Assembly: GCA_030618975.1 (NCBI GenBank)
Contig: JAUXCH010000006.1
Span: 1-22,465 of the forward strand
Origin: Planctomycetia bacterium
Lineage (GTDB): Bacteria > Planctomycetota > PLA2 > JAEUHO01
Direction of reading: 5' to 3'
DNA: 22,465 nucleotides
Part shown: piece by piece, positions 7,003 through 15,700 of the stretch
How the letters are laid out: every line of letters begins with the position of its first letter
Numbering within the stretch: the first letter of the stretch is position 1
The notes under the pieces: generated by a model
What the model was told of the DNA's origin: nothing
The model's input: only the letters and a program-made list of their open reading frames with translations
Database searches by the model: none
Program-made: the position numbers and the translations under genes

Positions 7003-7919
7003 GCGCGGCACCGTCACTCGCCGCCGCCCGGGAGCGGGGCACACCCCGCCCGATCGTCACGCCCGAAGGCGTCGAGCTCCACTTCGTCGTGGCGCGGGCC
7101 GGCGACCGGCTGGCAGCGTTCCTCCTCGACTCGATCTTCATCCTCGTGGCCCTCACGGTCCTGATCGTCGGTACGGTCCTCGCGACGGGGGGACTCGGCG
7201 GCTCCGGCTGGCTGTGGGCGGTCATCTTCCTCGTGGTCTTCCTGCTCCAGAACTTCTACTTCATCTTCTTCGAGTCCCGCGGCCGGGGCATGACGCCGGG
7301 GAAACGGCGGATGGGCATCCGCGTGATGGAGGCCGACGGTGGCACGCTGACCGCCTCGGCGGTCGTCGTGCGGAACGTCATGCGCAACCTGGAGGTGTAC
7401 GTCCCGCTCGCCGCGCTGACGTCCCCGGAGCTCCTCTGGCCCGCGGCGCCGGGCTGGGCGCGCTTCCTCTCGTCGATCTGGTTGCTGGTGCTCGCCGGCA
7501 TGCCCCTGTTCAACCGCCGGCGCCTCCGCGTCGGCGACATGGTCGCCGGGACGATCGTCGTCGTCGCGCCGCAGGCGGTGCTGCTGGGCGACCTGGGCAG
7601 CGACCGCAGGCTGGCCGACGAGCCGGCCGAGCCCGTCGCCCGGTGGCGCTTCACCGAGAAGCAGGTGGACGTCTACGGCGAGTACGAGCTGCAGGTACTG
7701 GAGGATCTCCTGCGCAGCACCGATCCTGCCGGCGGGCAACGGGAGACCCGTCGCGCCGTCGCCCAGCGGATCACGAAGAAGATCCGGTGGAAGGAGCAGA
7801 TCCCGGCCCGCGACACGGAGGCCTTCCTCCTCGAGTTCTACACGGCGCTGCGCGCCCGCCTGGAGCAGAAGCTCCTCTTCGGCCGGCGGAAGAAGGACAA
7901 GTTCTCCGCCGACCGGTAG
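6999..7919 (+). CDS. RDD family membrane protein with cytoplasmic C-terminal extension
   Basis: The start is a GTG at 6999 within a GTGA overlap with the SpoIIM-like gene, giving 306 residues; the preceding in-frame ATG lies well inside the upstream gene. The RDD signature is visible: an Arg and Asp in DRLAAFLLDSIF (first membrane segment), a second hydrophobic segment near residues 65-90, then GRGMTPGKRRMGIRV, and a third segment near 150-170 followed by GDMVAGTIVVV. The last 120 residues are charged and probably cytoplasmic (ending KKDKFSADR). RDD proteins are small polytopic membrane proteins, some with transport roles. Here it closes the MoxR operon. Confidence 0.88.
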   Translation: MSAAPSLAAARERGTPRPIVTPEGVELHFVVARAGDRLAAFLLDSIFILVALTVLIVGTVLATGGLGGSGWLWAVIFLVVFLLQNFYFIFFESRGRGMTPGKRRMGIRVMEADGGTLTASAVVVRNVMRNLEVYVPLAALTSPELLWPAAPGWARFLSSIWLLVLAGMPLFNRRRLRVGDMVAGTIVVVAPQAVLLGDLGSDRRLADEPAEPVARWRFTEKQVDVYGEYELQVLEDLLRSTDPAGGQRETRRAVAQRITKKIRWKEQIPARDTEAFLLEFYTALRARLEQKLLFGRRKKDKFSADR

Positions 7920-7920
7920 T

Positions 7921-7991
7921 CGGCCGGAGGGTGTCAGGCCGGAAGACGACGGGCCGCAAGGTGACGGGCCGAAGGGCGGGGTGAGGGGCCG
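7921..7991. repeat. Convergent intergenic spacer with degenerate 15-bp repeats
   Basis: The 72-base gap between convergent genes consists of imperfect units of about 15 bases beginning CCG and ending ACGGG (7939-7953 and 7954-7968, with looser copies on each side). No classical terminator hairpin with a T-run is visible. Confidence 0.5.
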
Positions 7992-9026
7992 CTATTCGAA
8001 GACCCGGATCAACTCCTCGATGTCCACCCCCTCCTTCGCCGTGCGCAGGTCGTGGTAGACGACGGCCGCGAAGACGGCGGAAAACGCGGCAGACACGGCC
8101 GCGACGGCGACCCGGACGAGAACGATCGTCCGCGCCGCGGCGAAGGAGGAAGGAACATCGTCGGCGCCTCGCACGATGACGAGTTGGACGATGAGCGAGA
8201 ACAGGAAGATCCCGAACCAGATGCCGAAGATCTTCCACCGCGCACCGCGGGTCAGCCAGGCGCTGCGTGCCATGGCCTTGGTCGGCCCCACGTCCTCCAC
8301 GACGACCGCCTGGACCGCCACGAAGAAGACGCACGCAATCACGCCCATGACGGCCAGGAGCGCGAGGAGGAGCAGGACCAGGGCACCGAGGCCGCCGCCC
8401 ACGACGGAGAGCACCACGACGAGGAGCAGCGTGGTCACCAGGCCCAGGGCGAATGCGAGGAAGACCACGAGCAGGGCGACCCCGAGGACGGGCAGCAACC
8501 GCGCCATGCCGCGTCCGAAGGACCGGCCGTACTGCACGCGTCCGCCGCCCCGGAGGTACTGGAAGACCCCGAGGGTCACGGTGGCCTGCAGGACGAAAGG
8601 CAGGCCGAACTCCAGGAGCCGGCCGATCCACCCCGTGCGAACTTGGAAGTCCGCCCAGAAGGGAAACCGCCCGGAGTAGCCGGTCTTCGGGTGGTTCCAC
8701 ACCTCGCTCGCGACGTACAGGTGGTAGAGCGCGAGGGGCAGGAAGATCACGAAGGCGTAGAGACACAGCACCGGCAGGTGCCGGCCGAAGAACGAGAAGG
8801 ACCGGGCGAGCGCCTCCCCGACGCCGAAGTGCCAGGCGTGGGGAACGCGGGTTCGGCGCCCGCTCACCGGGGCAGCCCCCGACCGTCGCCGCCGTGCTGC
8901 GGCGCGCGGCACGTCCCTCGCCGGCCGGCGCCTGCGCGCGGGCGCGTGCGCGGGATCCCCCTCGGCAGGGCCGCGCCTCCGGGGCACGTCGCCTCGTTCG
9001 GCACGCTCCGTATCGTCCCTCGCCAT
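7992..9026 (-). CDS. Multi-pass membrane protein of unknown function
   Basis: The 344-residue protein has an Arg/Pro-rich N-terminus of about 65 residues, probably cytoplasmic and disordered, followed by about six membrane segments. These include PVLCLYAFVIFLPLALYHLY, a very long Val/Leu-rich stretch around residues 190-240, and FGIWFGIFLFSLIVQLVIV. It ends with VYHDLRTAKEGVDIEELIRV. The layout resembles membrane domains attached to glycerophosphodiester phosphodiesterases or DUF975-like proteins, but I cannot name a family with confidence. The start is supported by GGAGGG shortly upstream and a TAGAAT box at 9051-9056. The convergent arrangement with the RDD gene suggests separate transcription. 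A decayed paralogue lies directly upstream. Confidence 0.75.
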   Translation of the reverse strand: MARDDTERAERGDVPRRRGPAEGDPAHAPARRRRPARDVPRAAARRRRSGAAPVSGRRTRVPHAWHFGVGEALARSFSFFGRHLPVLCLYAFVIFLPLALYHLYVASEVWNHPKTGYSGRFPFWADFQVRTGWIGRLLEFGLPFVLQATVTLGVFQYLRGGGRVQYGRSFGRGMARLLPVLGVALLVVFLAFALGLVTTLLLVVVLSVVGGGLGALVLLLLALLAVMGVIACVFFVAVQAVVVEDVGPTKAMARSAWLTRGARWKIFGIWFGIFLFSLIVQLVIVRGADDVPSSFAAARTIVLVRVAVAAVSAAFSAVFAAVVYHDLRTAKEGVDIEELIRVFE

Positions 9027-9050
9027 CGTCCACCCTCCGATGTCCTCGGC

Positions 9051-9056
9051 ATTCTA
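9051..9056 (-). promoter_or_regulatory. Candidate -10 box (TAGAAT) for the membrane protein gene
   Basis: On the minus strand TAGAAT lies about 25 bases upstream of the ATG at 9026, leaving room for a short leader with a GGAGGG ribosome-binding site. The same hexamer lies before the HEAT-repeat gene (19906-19911). No clear -35 box is seen. Confidence 0.45.
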
Positions 9057-9089
9057 GGGGATCGCGGGTCCGAGAGGGAGGGCCTCCGC

Positions 9090-9410
9090 CTATTCGAAGA
9101 CCTCGAGCAGGTCCTCGATGCCGACGCCGTCCTTGACCCGGCGCAGGTCGTGGTAGGTCACCGCCGCGCAGACCGCGACGAATACGGCGAAGGTGGCGAG
9201 CACGGTTCCCCGGGACACGTCACGCTTCCACGCCCGTTCCGCGAGGTCGAGTCCGGTGGAGCAGGACGGGAACGAAGATCGCCGCGCCCACGACGGCCAG
9301 CAGGCGGACGTGCCGGACGAAGAAGGCGAGGGACCGCGACAGCGCAAGCCCCACCGGAAGTTCGGAGGCACGTGCGTGGGGTCGTGCGGCGGACGCTCGC
9401 CCTCGGCCAT
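9090..9410 (-). pseudogene. Decayed paralogue of the neighbouring membrane protein
   Basis: The frame starts with ATG at 9410 after a strong GAGGAGGG site (MAEGERPPHDPTHVPP). The sequence that should follow, ELPVGLALSRSLAFFVRHVR and VGAAIFVPVLL, lies in a different frame of the same strand (within 9220-9429). It matches the GVGEALARSFSFFGRHLPVL region of the downstream gene. The final part returns to the first frame and ends VTYHDLRRVKDGVGIEDLLE, closely matching that gene's C-terminus. About 170 residues covering the middle membrane segments are missing. Two frame changes plus a large internal deletion make this a pseudogene of a recent or ancient tandem duplication. Confidence 0.75.
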
Positions 9411-9437
9411 CCTTCCCTCCTCGGAGCAAGGGAGGGT

Positions 9438-9477
9438 ACCGGCCGTACGGTGTCAGGACACAGAACGTACGGCCGGT
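9438..9477 (-). terminator. Perfect 12-bp stem-loop after the MscS gene
   Basis: ACCGGCCGTACG at 9438-9449 pairs perfectly with CGTACGGCCGGT at 9466-9477 across a 16-base loop. It begins ten bases beyond the MscS stop codon and separates it from the pseudogene. It lacks a T-run, so termination would be of the GC-stem type seen in high-GC genomes; the role is inferred from position. Confidence 0.6.
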
Positions 9478-9486
9478 TTCGCGGGG

Positions 9487-10884
9487 TCACGTCGCCTGGT
9501 GCATCGTGACTTCCTGCTGCGGGAAGGGGATGCTGATGCCCGCGGCATCGAACTTCTCCTTCACGGCGCGCGTCACGTCCCAGTACACGTCCCAGTAGTC
9601 GGAGGTCTTCGCCCAGGGGCGCACGATGAAGTTGACGGAGGAGTCGGCCAGCTCGTGCACCTTGATGACGGGCTCGGGCTCGTCGAGGATCTTGGGGTGG
9701 TCCGCGAGGATCTTCGCGAGGATCTCCTGCGCCTCGGACATGTCGTCTCCGTAGCCGATGCCGAAGGTCAGGTCGACGCGGCGCGTGTCGCGCCCGGTGA
9801 TGTTGGTGATCACGTCGCCCCAGATCGAGTTGTTCGGCACGATGACCGTCTGGTTGTCGGGTGTCAGGATCGACGTGGAGACGAGGCTCATCTGTTCGAC
9901 CTTGCCGGTGACGCCGGCCACGTTGACCACCTCGCCGATGTCGTACGGGCGGTAGAGAAGGATCATGAGCCCGCTGGCGAAGTTCGAAAGCGTCCCCTGC
10001 AGCGCGAAGCCGACGATGAAGCCCACCGCGCCGATGGCCGCGAGGAGGGGGCCGATGTTGACGCCCAGCAGGGCGAGGGCGACGACGAGCCCGATGATGA
10101 AGACCAGGTTCCTGACCGTGTTGACGAAGAACTTCTTCAGCAGCTCGGTGGCGTGCTTCCAACGGGACACGGCCTTCCCGACGATCTTCCCGGCGATGCG
10201 CGACACGATCCGGGCGAGGGCCAACACGACGAAGAACAGGAGGATCCTCGTCAGCCAGTGCACGCCGCCCGTGGGCGACGTCAGCCAGGTCTTCACGGCG
10301 GCGAAGATCCCGTCCACCGTGCTGACGTCGACGCTCTCCAGGACGGTGCCGGACACCGCGCCGACGTAGGCGACGTACTCCGCGGCGTCACCGCCCTTCT
10401 TTTCGAAGGCCGTCATCACGGTCTCGAGCCGTTCGATGAGGCCGTCCCGCTGCACGTGGAGGTCCGTGAGGATCTCCCACGCCTTGGCCTTCTCCTCGGC
10501 GACCTCGGCCTTCCACTCGGCGGCCTCGGCCTTCTCCTGGGCGGTCTCGGCCTTCTCCCCGGCGGTCTCGGCCTTCGCCTCGGCGGTCTCGGCCTTCTTC
10601 TCGTCGGCCTCGGCCTTCTTCTCGGCGGTCTCGACCTGCTTCTTGGCGATCTCGGCCGCGCTGATCTGGGCGACCTTGGCCTGGAGGAGATCCCGCCACG
10701 CGGCGGTCTCGACCGCGAGCTCGCTCATCGTCTTGGGCGTCAACTCGAGCTCGAGCCACTCCACGGGGACGTCGGCATCCGCCGTCGTCGTGGCCGCGTA
10801 CGCCTCTTCGGCGTGGGCCGGGGGAGCGACGAAGGCGGAGGCGAGCAGGAGGAGCAGGAACGTGGGAAGCAGCGCGGTCTTCAT
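9487..10884 (-). CDS. MscS-family mechanosensitive channel with periplasmic coiled coil
   Basis: The 465-residue protein has a signal peptide (MKTALLPTFLLLLLASAFVA, cleavage probably after PAHA). A soluble region containing seven perfect heptads (residues 84-132) follows, then membrane segments from about 225 on. The pore-lining segment is Ala/Gly-rich (LLAAIGAVGFIVGFALQGTL). The MscS beta domain follows, with RPYDIGEVVNVAGVTGKVE, TPDNQTVIVPNNSIW and NITGRDTRRVDL, all highly characteristic. The C-terminal alpha-beta domain ends ISIPFPQQEVT. Such channels release solutes on osmotic downshock. The start is preceded by GAGG, and a possible TATCTT -10 box lies at 10933-10938. The coiled-coil insert is an add-on compared with minimal MscS (about 286 residues in E. 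coli). Confidence 0.92.
   Translation of the reverse strand: MKTALLPTFLLLLLASAFVAPPAHAEEAYAATTTADADVPVEWLELELTPKTMSELAVETAAWRDLLQAKVAQISAAEIAKKQVETAEKKAEADEKKAETAEAKAETAGEKAETAQEKAEAAEWKAEVAEEKAKAWEILTDLHVQRDGLIERLETVMTAFEKKGGDAAEYVAYVGAVSGTVLESVDVSTVDGIFAAVKTWLTSPTGGVHWLTRILLFFVVLALARIVSRIAGKIVGKAVSRWKHATELLKKFFVNTVRNLVFIIGLVVALALLGVNIGPLLAAIGAVGFIVGFALQGTLSNFASGLMILLYRPYDIGEVVNVAGVTGKVEQMSLVSTSILTPDNQTVIVPNNSIWGDVITNITGRDTRRVDLTFGIGYGDDMSEAQEILAKILADHPKILDEPEPVIKVHELADSSVNFIVRPWAKTSDYWDVYWDVTRAVKEKFDAAGISIPFPQQEVTMHQAT
10489..10635 (-). repeat. Seven in-frame 21-bp repeats encoding a coiled coil
   Basis: Residues 84-132 of the MscS protein are seven consecutive heptads: VETAEKK, AEADEKK, AETAEAK, AETAGEK, AETAQEK, AEAAEWK and AEVAEEK. 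The underlying 21-bp DNA units are clearly related. Alanine at heptad spacing with Glu/Lys partners predicts a long charged helix on the periplasmic side. Repeat number could change by 21 bp without breaking the frame. Confidence 0.8.
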
Positions 10885-11003
10885 GGAGGGGTCCTCATCG
10901 CGGCGAGCGTTGCCGCGGCCCGGGGGGCAGGGAAGATAGACGCGCCGGGAGGCGTCGGCAAAGGGGCGGCCCGGTGGTTCGGGAAGGTCGCGAGGCCGGC
11001 GCG

Positions 11004-12560
11004 TTACGGCGCCTCGAGCTTCGCGGTGAAGACGCGGAACAAGCCGGGGCCCGTGGCCACGAGGCGCAGCCACGCTCCCACGGGCCCGTCGATCTCCCCC
11101 TCCCACGTCCCCCCGGGGAGGGGAGAGCGGGCGACGAAGGACGTCGCCCGGTTGGCGGCGACGAGACGCGCGGCGGCTTCGGCGCGGCCTACGGGCCTCG
11201 GCGAGGCGATCGGCTTCGCGGCCCCGGCCGGTCGGCGGACGGCGACCTGGAGGGACTCGGCGCCTTCGGGCTTCTCGACCGTCCAGCGCCAGCCCGAATC
11301 GGTGCGCTCCACCGTCGCCTGGAGAGGTCCGGGAATGCGGAGGCGCGTCGCCGGGTCGCCGAAGACCGCGTAGAGAAGCGGCTGGTCGCGCCTCAGCTGC
11401 TCCTGGTCGATGTCGTCCTCGAGGCTTCCTTCCGCATCTTCGAGCGCCTTCTCGATCAGGAAGCTGTGCGCCTCGCGGCCCGCGCGCTGCGCGTCGATCC
11501 AGATCTCGCCGAGCCGCCGCTTCCCGTGTCCGAGGGCCTCCAGCAACGCACGGCCCGTGAAGTAGTTGGTCAGGGGGTGCGACTCCGTCGTCGCGGCCAC
11601 GAGGGCGACCGGGCCTCCGGGAAGGAAGAGCAGGGACTCCGCGAGGCAGCGCTCGTCGCGATCGAAGCTGCCGCAGTCGCAGGCGAGGACCACCAGGGGG
11701 CTCTTCGGCTCGCCCTCGGCGAAAGCCGCCTCCGTCTCCTCCGGGCCGTAGTGCACGGTCGCCCCCTCGGTCCGGCAGACGGCGACGTGCGTAGCGCTCG
11801 CGTGCGAGATCACCGTGCCGAGCACGGCCCCGCGCCCGAGCTCGCGGTTGAAGATCGCGGGCTGATCGGGCATCCAGCCGGCCAGCGGGTGGGACGGCGC
11901 GGCGGAGAGGAGGAAGCGCCCCGCCCACTCGGGGGTGCGCGAGCGCACCGTCTGGACCATGAAGTTCGTGGACAGGGCGTCGAGGAGCTTGCCGTAGCCG
12001 GGCGCCCCCGCCCACGCGACGACGCGCAGGTCCGCGGCGGTGGGTGTCTGCCGCTCGTAGGCGAGGATCTTGGCCACCACGGTCTCGACCTCGGCAACCG
12101 TCCGCGCGGGAATCCGACCGACGGGCACGTCGGGCAGCAGGTCCCCGTCGACGTCGCCCAGGAGGGCGTCCGCGGGGAAGTCCTTTGCCTGGCTCCGGGT
12201 CCAGCGGTACAGGCTCCGCCGGGGCGCCGGCACGCGCCACGGCGCCTCTTCGGCGCCACGGCCCTCGTCCCCGACGAGCAGCAGGCAGGCCGGCGGGCCG
12301 GAGAGGGTCGCAAGCGCCTCGGCCGCGGGACGGGTCGAGATCTCGACTGCGAGACCCTGGGCTCGGCGGTGGGCGGCGAGCGGCTCGAGCGCCTCGACGA
12401 ACACCGGCCGCGTGAGGGCGAGCCAGAGGGGGGCGGGCTCCTCCTCGGCCCGCGAGCGAGCCGGTAGGACCGAGAGGGCCAGTACGGCAGCCACGGCCGC
12501 CCAGCGGATGCGGGTGCGGGTGCGGGTGCGGGTGCGTACACGCATGCGCTTGCCTGTCAT
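11004..12560 (-). CDS. Secreted C25-family (gingipain-like) cysteine peptidase homologue
   Basis: The 518-residue protein starts with an Arg-rich n-region (MTGKRMRVRTRTRTRTRIRW) and a hydrophobic core ending near SRAEEEP, a signal peptide for export. The C25 pattern is seen in CLLLVGDEGRG, LGDVDGDLLPDVPVGRIPAR and VAKILAYER. The likely catalytic histidine lies in ISHASATH (His253 or His258), and the catalytic cysteine in LACDCGSFD (Cys294 or Cys296). The spacing of about 40 residues fits gingipain-type enzymes, although the usual Gly-His-Gly is replaced. The C-terminus is a beta-rich region (from about residue 410). ATG 12560 follows GGGAGG; a second ATG five codons in is possible. It is divergent to the tricorn-like protease gene. 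Caspase-like fold is family knowledge; activity is inferred. Confidence 0.75.
   Translation of the reverse strand: MTGKRMRVRTRTRTRTRIRWAAVAAVLALSVLPARSRAEEEPAPLWLALTRPVFVEALEPLAAHRRAQGLAVEISTRPAAEALATLSGPPACLLLVGDEGRGAEEAPWRVPAPRRSLYRWTRSQAKDFPADALLGDVDGDLLPDVPVGRIPARTVAEVETVVAKILAYERQTPTAADLRVVAWAGAPGYGKLLDALSTNFMVQTVRSRTPEWAGRFLLSAAPSHPLAGWMPDQPAIFNRELGRGAVLGTVISHASATHVAVCRTEGATVHYGPEETEAAFAEGEPKSPLVVLACDCGSFDRDERCLAESLLFLPGGPVALVAATTESHPLTNYFTGRALLEALGHGKRRLGEIWIDAQRAGREAHSFLIEKALEDAEGSLEDDIDQEQLRRDQPLLYAVFGDPATRLRIPGPLQATVERTDSGWRWTVEKPEGAESLQVAVRRPAGAAKPIASPRPVGRAEAAARLVAANRATSFVARSPLPGGTWEGEIDGPVGAWLRLVATGPGLFRVFTAKLEAP
12509..12532 (-). repeat. Hexanucleotide repeat in the signal-peptide n-region
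   Basis: Four perfect TGCGGG units (plus-strand reading), followed by an imperfect fifth, encode alternating Arg-Thr at the start of the C25-like protein. Gain or loss of units would change the positive charge of the signal peptide without a frameshift. Confidence 0.7.
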
Positions 12561-12663
12561 GGGGCCTCCCCGTCCGCGCCGAGCCTACCCGGGACGGGAG
12601 GCGGCGCGGAGGGGGTGCGCCCGGGGCCGCATGCCGTACGATCCCCCCGGTCGGGCCCACGAT

Positions 12664-12723
12664 CCGGTTCCCCGGTTCCCCGGCTCCCCGGCTCCCCGGT
12701 TCCCCGGTTCCCCGGCCTCCCGG
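12664..12723. repeat. Octanucleotide tandem repeat (CCGGTTCC type) between divergent genes
   Basis: Seven units of eight bases run from 12664 to 12719: CCGGTTCC x2, CCGGCTCC x2, CCGGTTCC x2 and CCGGCCTC, then CCGG and a C-rich tract to about 12745. Each unit is nearly self-complementary. The repeat lies in the gap between the divergent C25-like and tricorn-like genes, inside the probable 5' leader of the latter, for which a weak TACGAT -10 candidate lies at 12637-12642. Confidence 0.75.
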
Positions 12724-12762
12724 CCCCCCACCCCCCCACCGCCTCCCTGCGAGACGTGACGC

Positions 12763-15700
12763 ATGCAGACGCGCGCCTTCCCCACCCCGACCCTTCGAAC
12801 GGCCTGGTCCGTGGCCCTTCTTCTCCTCCTCCTCCTGGGGTCCGCGGGGGCCGGAGCCGACGACGCGTCGTCCACGCGCACCGTCCGGCTCCTGTCCTCG
12901 TACGCGTTGACCCCGGACGGGCAGACCCTGGTGCTCTCCTGGCGCGGCGATCTCTGGCGCGTACCCGTGACCGGCGGGGCCGCCCGGCGCCTGACGTGGC
13001 ACCCGGCCCGCGACCGGCAGCCGAAGGTCTCACCGGACGGGCGGCGCATCGCGTTCGTGAGCGACCGGGCGGGCACGGACCAGGTGTTCGTCGTGCCGTT
13101 GGGGGGCGGCCGGCCCGAGCAGGTCACGCTCCACAGCGAAGGCTTCCGGCTCTACGACTGGTTCCCAGAAGGCGACGCCCTGCTCGTGCGGGCGCGCCTG
13201 GATCACGACTGGCACCGCACCGAGCGCTTCTTCCGCCGGCCGCTCGACCCGGAGGCCGGGCTCGAGCTGCTCTTCGACGGTTACGGGAACGCCGGCACCC
13301 TCTCGCCGGACGGCCGGCGGCTCGCGTTCGTTCGGGAGGGGGTGAACTGGGCCCGCAAGAGCTACCGCGGCTCGCAGGCCGGACAGGTCTGGATCCACCA
13401 CCTGGAGGAGGGCACGTTCGAGAAGGTCACGCGGGGAGATCACGGGGAACGTTCACCCCTCTGGTCTGCGGACGGCAGGCATCTCTACGTCACCAGCCAG
13501 GAGGACGGCACGTTCAACCTGTGGCGCGTGGACCTCGCGTCGGGTGTCCGCACCCAGCTCACGCACTTCGAGGACGACGGGGTCCTCTTCCCGGCCATCT
13601 CGGACGACGGCTCGACGATCGTGTTCCGGCGGCTCTTCGACCTCTACCGGATCGATCCTGCCTCGGACGCGGTCCCCGTGCGGATCGACATCCACGACGT
13701 GGGCGACCCGACCGTGGATCCGATCCTGAACCGTACGGTCACCAAGGCCACGGCCGTCGCGTTCACCGACGACGCGCGCGAGATCGCCTTCGTCGCGGGC
13801 GGCGACCTGTGGGTCATGGACACGGAGCTGAAGGAGCCCAAGCGGATCACGAACACGCCGGAGGAGGAGGGCGAGCCGCTCTTCTCCCCCGACTTCCAGA
13901 CGCTCTTGTTCGTCTCCGACGCGGGCGGCCGGACGGACATCTGGGTGGCCCGGCGCGCCGACCCCGAGCGCTGGTGGTGGCAGAACGACGAGTTCACCCT
14001 GGAGAAGATCACCGACGACGACGCCAAGCAGTGGGGCATCTCGTACACGCCGGACGGCAAGCGCCTCGCCTACATCCAAGGCTCGGGCGATCTGTGGACG
14101 ATGAAGCCGGACGGCTCCGAGCGCCGGCGCCTGATCGAGTCGTGGAACGCGCCGAGCTACGACTTCTCGCCCGACGCGAAGTGGATCGCCTACGCCGTGC
14201 AGGACGACGACTTCAACCGCGACGTGTGGATCCGCGCGGCCGACGGCACCGGCGAGCCGTTCAACCTCTCTCGGCACCCGGACTACGACGGCAGCCCCGC
14301 GTGGTCGCCGGACGGGAAGATCCTCGCCTTCGTGGGCCGGCGCTGGCGCGACGAACAGGACGTGTGCTTCGTCTACCTCCGCCAGGAGAACGAGGAGCAG
14401 GGGCGGCGGGACCGGACCCTCGAGAAGGCCATCGAGAAGATGAAGGGCCGCAAGAAGGGCGAGAAGAAGAAGAAAGGGAAGAAGGCGCAGCCCGCTTCGA
14501 AGCCGGCGAGCAAGGAGCAGGACGACGAGGCCGCGAGCGCCGATCCCGTGGCCGGCACCTGGCGCGGGCGCGTCCGCGGCCGGCCGCCGCTTCCCGAGGA
14601 GGGCGCGCCGACCGTTCTCGTGATCATGCGCGGCCGCGGCGGCGCCCTGACGGCGCGCATCTCCGTCGTGAACCTGTTCTCGGGCCCGCTCGAGAACCTG
14701 CAGCTCGACGAGAGCGGCGCCACGCTCGAGTTCTCGATGAGCACGCCGTACGGGCCGCTCGACGGCGAGGCGACGCTCGCAGGCGATCGCATGACCGGGA
14801 CCTGGGAGGTCGAGGGCGGCACACTGGGCACCTTCGAGTTCGTGCGCGACACCCCGTCGAAACCGGAGCAGCCCGCGAAACCGGACGGGAAGAAGCCCGA
14901 GGCGAAGAAGCAAGAGGCCGTGCGGATCGACTTCGAAGGGCTCGAGGACCGCATCCACCGCATCTCGATCCCCAACGCTTCCGAATCCCGGCTCCTGTGG
15001 TCGCCCGACTCGAAGAAGCTGGCCTTCCAAACGAGCGTCGACGGCTCCCGCGGTCTCTACACCGTGTCGTTCCCGGACGGCCTCACGCCGAAGCGGCTCA
15101 GTGCCACCACCGGCACGTGGGGCCGCTGGCTGAAGGAAGGCAACCAGATCGCGTGGCTCGTCTCGGGCAAGCCCGCGACGCTGAGCGCCGGCGGCAAGGC
15201 CTCCTCGTACTCCTTCCGCGTGAATCAGGCAATCGACCTCGCAACACGCCACGCCGCGGCGTTCGACAAGGCGTGGCGCGTGATGCGCGACGCGTACTAC
15301 GACGGCCGCCTGAACGGTCGCGACTGGGACGCCGTCCGCGCGAAGTACCTGCCCCTGGCCGCCCGGTCGGTGACGCCCGGGGAGCTCGAACAGGTCGTCA
15401 CCATGATGCTCGGCGAGTTGAACGGGTCCCACCTGGGATTCCGCGCGACCAGCCGACGGTGGTCGAAACCGGGCTGGCGCGAGGTTACGCGCCACCTCGG
15501 CGTGCGGTTCGACCCCAGGCGCCTCGCCGGGCAAGGGCTCCTCGTGAAGGACGTGATTCCCGGCTCCCCCGCGGCGCAGGAACGCCACCACCTGAAGCCG
15601 GGCGACGTGATCCTGGAGATCGACGGCCAGGCCGTCGGGCCGGACACCCGCATCGCTCGGGTCCTCACGGGACCCGGCGACACCCCCGTGCGGTTGAAGG

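Noticed and set aside
9193..11373. Long plus-strand open frame opposite the MscS gene
   Set aside because: Antisense shadow: the minus strand encodes an unmistakable MscS channel.
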